Of a stretch of 6,961 nt of DNA, positions 1 to 4,422 are shown piece by piece. The stretch covers positions 1-6,961 of the forward strand of contig PFKL01000103.1 of the NCBI GenBank assembly GCA_002784245.1, written 5' to 3'. Each line of letters opens with the position of its first letter. Positions within the stretch are counted from its first letter, which is position 1. The stretch comes from Comamonadaceae bacterium CG_4_10_14_3_um_filter_60_75. Lineage in GTDB: Bacteria; Pseudomonadota; Gammaproteobacteria; Burkholderiales; Burkholderiaceae_C. A program made the position numbers and the translations under genes. A model generated the notes under the pieces. It was given only the letters and a program-made list of their open reading frames with translations, did no database searches and was not told the origin of the DNA.

Positions 1-831
1 GAGGGCGACAAGCTCATCGACATCGTGCTGCGCCAGCCGCAAGACGAGCGCAACGCCATCACCGACATTGCCAACGCCTACCTGCCCACCGCGTCGGGCA
101 AGTCGATTCCGTTGACGCAAATTGCCAAACCGGTGTTCACCTGGGAGCCGGGGGTGATGTGGCGTGAAAGCCGCGACTACGCCATCACTGTCCAAAGCGA
201 TATTGTTGAAGGCTTGCAGGGTGCCACCGTGACCAATGAACTGTTGCCCCAGCTTAAACGCCTTGAGGCCCAGTGGGCGCAGGCTGGCCAGAGTGCTTAC
301 CACATTGTGGTGGCTGGTGCGGTAGCTGAGAGCGCCAAAGGCTCCAGCAGCATTGTGGCGGGCGTGCCGGTGATGCTGTTCATCACTTTCACGCTGCTGA
401 TGCTGCAGCTGCACAGCTTCAGCCGCGCCGTGCTGGTGTTCCTGACCGGGCCGCTGGGCATCGCCGGCGTGGCTGGTGCGCTTTTGCTGTTGAATCGCCC
501 ATTTGGTTTTGTGGCACTGCTGGGCGTGATTGCCCTGATGGGCATGATTCAGCGCAACTCGGTGATTTTGATCGACCAGATCGAGCAAGACCGCGCCCGC
601 GGTGTGCTGGCCTGGGAAGCGATTGTCGGCGCTGCTACGCGCCGCCTGCGCCCGATCGTGCTGACCGCAGCGGCGGCGGTGCTGGCGATGATTCCGCTGA
701 GCCGCTCGGTATTCTGGGGGCCGATGGCGGTGGCCATCATGGGTGGGCTGATCGTGGCCACCGTGCTGACGCTGCTGGCGTTACCGGCCATGTACGCTGC
801 CTGGTTTCGCGTTACGCCCAGCAGCCGCTGA
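1..831 (+). CDS. RND-family efflux permease, C-terminal part (5' end outside window)
   Basis: The reading frame is open from base 1 to the TGA at 829-831, giving 276 residues. The GTG at 25 is only an internal codon, so the gene begins upstream. The first ~115 residues are soluble and match the end of the second periplasmic porter/docking half. Five hydrophobic segments follow at about 117-138, 142-164, 168-193, 217-233 and 239-268, the pattern of TM8-TM12 in AcrB-type permeases. The RLRPI motif opening TM11 (residues 215-219) and the GMIQRNSVILID segment of TM10 are family hallmarks. Known for the family: inner-membrane, proton-driven export of drugs or other small molecules with an adaptor and an outer-membrane channel. 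The AcrB Lys940 position appears to be Arg185 here, which suggests a subfamily distinct from AcrB/MexB. Substrate cannot be told. The family call is firm. Confidence 0.92.
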   Translation, partial: EGDKLIDIVLRQPQDERNAITDIANAYLPTASGKSIPLTQIAKPVFTWEPGVMWRESRDYAITVQSDIVEGLQGATVTNELLPQLKRLEAQWAQAGQSAYHIVVAGAVAESAKGSSSIVAGVPVMLFITFTLLMLQLHSFSRAVLVFLTGPLGIAGVAGALLLLNRPFGFVALLGVIALMGMIQRNSVILIDQIEQDRARGVLAWEAIVGAATRRLRPIVLTAAAAVLAMIPLSRSVFWGPMAVAIMGGLIVATVLTLLALPAMYAAWFRVTPSSR

Positions 832-857
832 GCCCCGGTCAAATAAGGCGGGGCCTC
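830..857 (+). terminator. GC-rich hairpin after the RND gene, weak terminator candidate
   Basis: GCCCCG (832-837) pairs with CGGGGC (849-854) around an 11-base A/T-rich loop, and GAG/CTC can extend the stem with one bulge. It starts at the permease stop codon. There is no T-run after it (the next bases are ctcgggttaaaatg), so it may only protect the mRNA 3' end. It also overlaps the -35 region proposed for the tRNA-Leu promoter. Confidence 0.3.
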
Positions 858-867
858 GGGTTAAAAT
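838..867 (+). promoter_or_regulatory. Probable sigma-70 promoter for tRNA-Leu (and tig)
   Basis: TAAAAT at 862-867 matches five of six bases of the -10 consensus and is followed by the GC-rich discriminator GCGCGCC (868-874), typical of stringently controlled stable-RNA promoters. The -35 is poor: GTCAAA at 838-843 with an 18-base spacer. Transcription would start near 874, about 45 bases before the mature tRNA. No better -10 lies close enough upstream of the tRNA. Confidence 0.42.
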
Positions 868-886
868 GCGCGCCGAACCAATTCCT

Positions 887-918
887 GGGGGGCGGTGTTT
901 ACCCGCCCCCCTTTATTT
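887..918 (+). terminator. Intrinsic terminator-like hairpin abutting tRNA-Leu
   Basis: GGGGGGCGG (887-895) pairs perfectly with CCGCCCCCC (903-911) across the 7-base loop 896-902, followed by TTTATTT (912-918). Shape and strength fit a Rho-independent terminator for the upstream RND transcript. It ends exactly one base before the tRNA 5' end and lies downstream of the only good promoter candidate for that tRNA, so it may act as a leader attenuator or processing hairpin instead. Confidence 0.6.
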
Positions 919-1005
919 GCGCGGGTGGCGAAATTGGTAGACGCACCAGGTTTAGGTCCTGACGCTGGCAACAGTGTGCGGGTTCGAGTCCCGCCCCGCG
1001 CACCA
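919..1005 (+). tRNA. tRNA-Leu (anticodon UAG), CCA encoded
   Basis: This is an 87-base class II tRNA. The acceptor stem GCGCGGG (919-925) pairs with CCCGCGC (995-1001); A1002 is the discriminator and CCA (1003-1005) is encoded. The anticodon loop TTTAGGT (951-957) carries TAG at 953-955, which reads CUN leucine codons. The long variable arm folds as CGCTG/CAGTG closed by a GCAA tetraloop (963-976), as expected for leucine tRNAs. The T arm is GCGGG/CCCGC (978-982/990-994). The outermost anticodon-stem pair is a C946-A962 mismatch; the other four pairs are intact. Only 20 bases separate it from tig, so the two are probably co-transcribed and released by RNase P and 3' processing. Confidence 0.97.
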
Positions 1006-1015
1006 CACATTTTTT

Positions 1016-1021
1016 GGAGAG
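1016..1021 (+). promoter_or_regulatory. Ribosome binding site of tig
   Basis: GGAGAG sits four bases before the ATG at 1026. It decides the start: the in-frame TTG at 1014 lies at the edge of this site itself and has only a T-run upstream, so it is not used. Confidence 0.8.
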
Positions 1022-1025
1022 AAAC

Positions 1026-2336
1026 ATGGCCGTAGAAGTAGAAACGCTAGACAAGCTCGAACGCAAGATCACGCTGAGTTTGCCCATCGAGACCATTCAG
1101 TCCGAGGTGTCGGCACGGCTGAAGAAGCTCGCGCGCACCGTCAAAATGGACGGTTTCCGTCCGGGCAAAGTGCCCACCAACGTGGTGGCGCAGCGCTACG
1201 GCTATTCGGTGCACTATGAAGTCATCAACGATAAGGTGGGTGAGGCATTCTTTAACGCGGCCAACGAAGCGGGCTTGCACGTGGCGGGCCAGCCCAAGAT
1301 CAACGAAAAAGAAGGCGCACCCGAAGGTCAATACAGCTTTGAAGCGGTGTTTGAAGTGTTCCCCGAGGTCAAGATTGGCGACCTGTCGAGCGCCGAAGTT
1401 GAAAAAGTCGCCGCTGACGTGTCGGATGCTGCGATTGAAAAGACCATCGACATCCTGCGCAAGCAGCGTCGTACCTTCAGCCAGCGTGCCCACGACGCCG
1501 GTGCCAGCACCGGTGACCGCGTCACGGTGGACTTTGAAGGCAAGATCGACGGCGAGCTGTTTGAAGGCGGCAAGGCGCAAGACTTCCAGTTCATTCTGGG
1601 CGACGGCCAGATGCTCAAAGAATTTGAAGATGCCACCCTGGGGCTGAAGGTCGGCGAGAGCAAGACCTTTCCGCTGTCATTCCCGGCGGATTACCACGGC
1701 AAGGACGTCGCTGGCAAGACGGCAGATTTCATGGTGACGGTCAAGAAGATTGAAGCCGCGCACCTGCCAGAAGTCAATGAAGCGCTGGCCAAGTCGCTCG
1801 GCATTGCCGACGCCACCGTCGAAGGCCTGCGTGCGGACATCAAGAAAAACCTCGAGCGCGAAGTCAAGTTCCGTGTGCTCAACCGCAACAAGACCGCAGT
1901 CATGGACGCACTCATTGCCAAGGCCGAGCTTGACTTGCCCAACGTCGCCATCCAGGCCGAAATGGGCCGCCTGCTTGAAGCCGCCCGCGCCGACCTGAAA
2001 CAGCGTGGCATCAAGGATGCCGACAAGGTGGCCATTCCTGATGACGTGTTCCGTCCGCAAGCCGAGCGCCGTGTGCGCCTGGGTTTGGTGGTGTCTGAAC
2101 TGGTGCGCGCCAACAAGCTGCATGCGACCCCTGAGCAGATCAAGGCGCATGTCGACGAAATGGCTGCCAGCTACGAAAAGCCCGAAGAAGTGGCGCGCTG
2201 GTACTTCAGCGACCAGAATCGCCTGGCCGAGATCGAAACCATCGTGCTGGAAAACAACGTCACCAATTTTGTGCTGTCGCAGGTCAAGGTGGTTGAAAAG
2301 CCGGTCAGCTTTGATGAGCTGATGGCGCAAAACTGA
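1026..2336 (+). CDS. tig: Trigger factor, ribosome-associated chaperone and prolyl isomerase
   Basis: The product has 436 residues, close to the 432 of E. coli Tig. Trigger factor binds ribosomal protein L23 at the exit tunnel, shields nascent chains, and catalyses prolyl cis-trans isomerisation. The N-terminal ribosome-binding domain (about 1-115) contains the signature GFRPGKVP at 43-50, the L23-docking loop. An FKBP-type PPIase domain follows at about 162-243 (from GDRVTVDFEG to the MVTVKKIE strand). The SurA-like C-terminal arm domain spans about 250-436. The start is the ATG with a GGAGAG site. Upstream is tRNA-Leu, probably in the same transcript; downstream a terminator (2360-2407) separates tig from clpP. 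Nothing is missing or truncated. The assignment is firm. Confidence 0.98.
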   Translation: MAVEVETLDKLERKITLSLPIETIQSEVSARLKKLARTVKMDGFRPGKVPTNVVAQRYGYSVHYEVINDKVGEAFFNAANEAGLHVAGQPKINEKEGAPEGQYSFEAVFEVFPEVKIGDLSSAEVEKVAADVSDAAIEKTIDILRKQRRTFSQRAHDAGASTGDRVTVDFEGKIDGELFEGGKAQDFQFILGDGQMLKEFEDATLGLKVGESKTFPLSFPADYHGKDVAGKTADFMVTVKKIEAAHLPEVNEALAKSLGIADATVEGLRADIKKNLEREVKFRVLNRNKTAVMDALIAKAELDLPNVAIQAEMGRLLEAARADLKQRGIKDADKVAIPDDVFRPQAERRVRLGLVVSELVRANKLHATPEQIKAHVDEMAASYEKPEEVARWYFSDQNRLAEIETIVLENNVTNFVLSQVKVVEKPVSFDELMAQN

Positions 2337-2356
2337 ATTGGCGTGCCGCCAATTCA
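2334..2356 (+). repeat. Perfect 9-bp inverted repeat over the tig stop codon
   Basis: TGAATTGGC (2334-2342), which begins with the tig stop codon, is the exact reverse complement of GCCAATTCA (2348-2356), with a 5-base loop. No T-run follows, so it is not a terminator alone. It may protect the tig mRNA 3' end. The right arm has a second possible partner, GAATTGGC at 2419-2426. Confidence 0.7.
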
Positions 2357-2359
2357 TGC

Positions 2360-2407
2360 TGGGGCAGGTGCCTGACTTGCAGTTGGGCATTTCTGCCCCA
2401 TTTATTT
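2360..2407 (+). terminator. Intrinsic terminator after tig
   Basis: TGGGGCAG (2360-2367) pairs with CTGCCCCA (2393-2400). An inner helix TGCC/GGCA (2369-2372/2386-2389) extends up to a small apical loop, and TTTATTT follows (2401-2407). This fits a Rho-independent terminator ending the tRNA-Leu/tig transcript. The 3' arm and T-tract also form the -10 box of the heat-shock promoter candidate, and the 3' arm could pair with TGGGGC (2407-2412) instead. Confidence 0.6.
2376..2403 (+). promoter_or_regulatory. Sigma-32 (RpoH) heat-shock promoter candidate for clpPX
   Basis: CTTGCA (2376-2381) matches five of six bases of the sigma-32 -35 CTTGAA. CCCCATTT (2396-2403), followed by A, is a perfect match to the sigma-32 -10 CCCCATtTa. 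The 14-base spacer lies in the accepted range. Transcription would start near 2409-2411, giving a leader of about 68 bases before clpP. clpP is a classical RpoH target in E. coli, so the context fits. Confidence 0.7.
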
Positions 2408-2418
2408 GGGGCTGCTCG

Positions 2419-2426
2419 GAATTGGC
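2419..2426 (+). repeat. Third copy of GAATTGGC, in the clpP leader
   Basis: This octamer is identical to 2335-2342 (left arm of the inverted repeat over the tig stop) and complementary to GCCAATTC at 2348-2355. In a tig read-through transcript it could compete with the first copy for pairing. Confidence 0.5.
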
Positions 2427-2468
2427 TACAGTAGCGTCAGTTTTATTTGAAGCAATGTGATCGCTGTT

Positions 2469-2473
2469 AGGAG
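2469..2473 (+). promoter_or_regulatory. Ribosome binding site of clpP
   Basis: AGGAG lies four bases before the ATG at 2478. The alternative in-frame GTG at 2457 has no comparable site upstream, so the ATG is chosen. Confidence 0.8.
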
Positions 2474-2477
2474 TGCA

Positions 2478-3077
2478 ATGAACATACAGAATCTGGGCAT
2501 GGTGCCCATGGTGATTGAGCAGTCGGGCCGCGGTGAGCGCTCTTACGATATTTACTCGCGCCTGCTCAAAGAGCGGGTGATCTTTCTGGTCGGGCCGGTC
2601 AGCGACCATGTGGCCAATCTGGTGGTGGCGCAGCTGCTTTTTCTGGAAAGCGAAAACCCTGACAAGGACATCTCGTTCTACATCAACTCGCCCGGCGGCT
2701 CGGTCAGTGCTGGCATGGCCATTTACGACACCATGAACTTCATCAAGCCGCAGGTCTCGACTCTGTGCACCGGCATGGCCGCCAGCATGGGCGCGTTTTT
2801 GCTCGCTGCGGGCGAAAAAGGCAAGCGCTTTGCCTTGCCCAACTCCAAGATCATGATCCACCAGCCCTCGGGCGGCAGCCAGGGGCAGGCCACCGAGATC
2901 GAGATCGCCGCGCGTGAAATCATCAAAACGCGCGAACAGCTCAACAAGATCCTGGCCGAGCGCACCGGCCAGCCGATCGAACGCATTGAGCGCGACACCG
3001 AGCGTGACTACTACATGTCGGCGCAGGAATGCCAGGAATACGGTCTGATTGACCAGGTTATCTCGAAAAGGGCGTAG
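2478..3077 (+). CDS. clpP: ATP-dependent Clp protease proteolytic subunit ClpP
   Basis: The product is a 199-residue serine peptidase (family S14) that forms two stacked heptameric rings; with ClpX or ClpA it degrades unfolded, ssrA-tagged and regulatory proteins in the cytosol. The catalytic triad is visible: Ser103 in GMAASMGAF, His128 in MIHQP and Asp177 in TERDYYM, with the same spacing as E. coli Ser97/His122/Asp171 of the mature protein. The oxyanion-site motif INSPGGSV is at 69-76. The N-terminus MNIQNLGMVPMVIEQ suggests a short propeptide of about six residues, against 14 in E. coli, removed just before the conserved VPMVIEQ axial-loop segment. clpX starts five bases after its stop. 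A sigma-32 promoter candidate lies 75 bases upstream of the start. The assignment is firm. Confidence 0.98.
   Translation: MNIQNLGMVPMVIEQSGRGERSYDIYSRLLKERVIFLVGPVSDHVANLVVAQLLFLESENPDKDISFYINSPGGSVSAGMAIYDTMNFIKPQVSTLCTGMAASMGAFLLAAGEKGKRFALPNSKIMIHQPSGGSQGQATEIEIAAREIIKTREQLNKILAERTGQPIERIERDTERDYYMSAQECQEYGLIDQVISKRA
3068..3072 (+). promoter_or_regulatory. Weak, distant ribosome binding site of clpX inside the clpP end
   Basis: AAGGG is the only purine-rich match and lies ten bases before the clpX ATG, within the last codons of clpP. With a five-base gap between the genes, translational coupling to clpP termination is likely. Confidence 0.4.
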
Positions 3078-3082
3078 TCGTC

Positions 3083-4339
3083 ATGGCCAAAGGTTCTTCC
3101 GGCGAGAAAACGCTGTATTGCTCTTTTTGTGGCAAAAGCCAGCATGAGGTCAAGAAACTCATTGCCGGTCCTTCCGTGTTTGTCTGTGACGAATGCATCG
3201 ACCTGTGCAACGAAATCATCCGTGACGAGCTGCCACCCAGCACCGAGACCACTGGCAAGAACGAGTTGCCCACACCCGCTGACATCAAGGCCAACCTGGA
3301 TAACTATGTCATTGGTCAGGAACAGGCCAAGCGCATTCTGGCGGTGGCGGTGTACAACCACTACAAGCGGCTGCGCCACCAGGAGAAGGCCGGCAAGGGC
3401 GAGGTGGAGCTGTCCAAGAGCAACATCCTGCTGATTGGCCCCACGGGCTCGGGCAAGACGCTGCTGGCGCAGACGCTGGCGCGCATGCTCGATGTGCCGT
3501 TTGTCATGGCCGACGCGACCACGCTCACCGAAGCGGGTTATGTCGGTGAAGACGTTGAAAACATCGTCCTCAAGCTGCTGCAAAGCTGCAACTATGAGGT
3601 TGAGCGCGCGCAGCGTGGCATTGTCTACATTGACGAGATCGACAAAATCTCGCGCAAGTCGGACAACCCGTCGATCACCCGTGATGTCTCGGGCGAAGGC
3701 GTTCAGCAAGCATTGCTCAAGCTGATTGAAGGCACCATGGCCAGCGTGCCGCCGCAGGGCGGGCGCAAGCATCCCAATCAGGACTTTGTGCAGGTGGATA
3801 CCACCAACATCCTGTTCATCTGCGGCGGCGCTTTCGCTGGGTTGGAAAAAGTCATTGAAAGCCGCACCGAGTCGTCGGGCATGGGCTTCAGCGCCACGGT
3901 CAAGAGCAAGCAAAACCGCGACCTGACCGAGGTGTTCAAGGAAGTCGAACCCGAAGACCTGATCAAGTTTGGCCTGATCCCTGAGCTGGTGGGTCGCATG
4001 CCGGTGGTTGCGACCCTGAGCGAACTGGCCGAAGACACGCTGGTGCAGATTTTGACCGAGCCCAAGAACGCCCTGGTCAAGCAGTTCAGCAAGCTGCTGG
4101 CGATGGAAAACGTCGAGCTGGAAATTCGCCCCGGTGCGCTCAAGGCCATCGCCAAAAAGGCACTGGCGCGCAAGACCGGCGCCCGCGGCTTGCGCTCGAT
4201 CCTTGAACAAGCGCTGATAGACACCATGTTCGATCTGCCCAACGCCAGCAATGTTGAAAAAGTGGTGCTGGACGAGTCCACCATCAATGACAACAAAACC
4301 CCGCTGCTGGTCTACCGCGACGTCGCCAAAAAGGCGTGA
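3083..4339 (+). CDS. clpX: ATP-dependent Clp protease ATPase subunit ClpX
   Basis: The product is a 418-residue AAA+ unfoldase; its hexamer recognises substrates, threads them through its pore and delivers them to ClpP. The N-terminal C4 zinc-binding domain has Cys13, Cys16, Cys35 and Cys38 (CSFC and CDEC). The AAA+ core shows Walker A GPTGSGKT (119-126, Lys125), the pore-1 loop GYVG (152-155, Tyr153), Walker B VYIDEID (181-187, Glu185), the RKH loop (228-230), the arginine finger Arg305 in GLIPELVGRMP and sensor 2 Arg368 in GARGLRS. The ClpP-docking loop, IGF in E. coli, reads MGF here (267-269), a conservative change. It is co-transcribed with clpP. The last ~140 bases of the gene carry a possible sigma-32 promoter for lon, and the stop codon lies in an inverted repeat. 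The assignment is firm. Confidence 0.98.
   Translation: MAKGSSGEKTLYCSFCGKSQHEVKKLIAGPSVFVCDECIDLCNEIIRDELPPSTETTGKNELPTPADIKANLDNYVIGQEQAKRILAVAVYNHYKRLRHQEKAGKGEVELSKSNILLIGPTGSGKTLLAQTLARMLDVPFVMADATTLTEAGYVGEDVENIVLKLLQSCNYEVERAQRGIVYIDEIDKISRKSDNPSITRDVSGEGVQQALLKLIEGTMASVPPQGGRKHPNQDFVQVDTTNILFICGGAFAGLEKVIESRTESSGMGFSATVKSKQNRDLTEVFKEVEPEDLIKFGLIPELVGRMPVVATLSELAEDTLVQILTEPKNALVKQFSKLLAMENVELEIRPGALKAIAKKALARKTGARGLRSILEQALIDTMFDLPNASNVEKVVLDESTINDNKTPLLVYRDVAKKA
4202..4229 (+). promoter_or_regulatory. Possible intragenic sigma-32 promoter upstream of lon
   Basis: CTTGAA (4202-4207) is a perfect sigma-32 -35 core. CACCATGT (4222-4229) matches CCCCATnT except at one base. The spacer is 14 bases, the same as in the clpP candidate. 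Transcription from here would run through the end of clpX into lon with a leader of about 187 bases. It lies in conserved coding sequence (LEQALIDTMFD), so chance is a real alternative. Confidence 0.4.
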
Positions 4340-4377
4340 TGAAGCCTGTCTTTGTGGGTGTTTTGCCTTCTTTGGCG
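4324..4377 (+). repeat. Long imperfect inverted repeat spanning the clpX stop codon
   Basis: CGCCAAAAAGGC (4324-4335) pairs with GCCTT (4365-4369) plus TTTGGCG (4371-4377), giving 12 base pairs with one bulged C at 4370 and a 29-base loop that contains the clpX stop. No T-run follows the right arm, so it is not a typical terminator. It may stabilise or punctuate the clpX-lon boundary. Confidence 0.5.
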
Positions 4378-4398
4378 CAGCACCCCGGTGTTGATAAT
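4372..4398 (+). promoter_or_regulatory. Probable sigma-70 promoter of lon
   Basis: GATAAT (4393-4398) matches five of six -10 bases, and TTGGCG (4372-4377) four of six -35 bases. The 15-base spacer is short. The start would be near 4405, about 18 bases before the ATG. The -35 overlaps the right arm of the inverted repeat, and the -10 sits in a small GTTGA/TCAAC hairpin (4390-4403). Confidence 0.4.
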
Positions 4399-4422
4399 TC
4401 AACGGTAACCAAAGGATAACGT

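Noticed and set aside
995..1015. Terminator formed by the tRNA-Leu 3' end and the T6 run
   Set aside because: The nearest local hairpin, the T arm, ends about 15 bases before the T-run, too far for intrinsic termination, and tig follows at once.
1014..1025. TTG start four codons upstream for tig
   Set aside because: It overlaps the edge of the GGAGAG site and has only T bases before it; the ATG at 1026 gives the conserved MAVEVET-type N-terminus.
2422..2449. Sigma-70 promoter for clpP (TTGGCT, 16 bases, TATTTG)
   Set aside because: The -10 matches only three of six bases; it is too weak to list next to the sigma-32 candidate.
2457..2477. GTG start seven codons upstream for clpP
   Set aside because: There is no Shine-Dalgarno sequence before it, while AGGAG sits at proper distance from the ATG at 2478.
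2467..2477. Part of a CIRCE (HrcA) operator at GAGTGC before clpP
   Set aside because: The matching left arm TTAGCACTC is absent nine bases upstream.
1677..2861. 394-codon open frame on the - strand
   Set aside because: It is antisense to tig and clpP, rich in His/Gln/Asp, crosses the intergenic region, has no ribosome binding site and resembles no protein; it is a by-product of codon bias.
4383..4390. CCCCGGTG as a sigma-32 -10 in the clpX-lon gap
   Set aside because: Only the four C bases match, and no CTTGAA-like box lies 13-17 bases upstream.
3011..4402. 463-codon open frame on the - strand
   Set aside because: It is antisense to clpX in full, with the same His/Gln-rich shadow composition.
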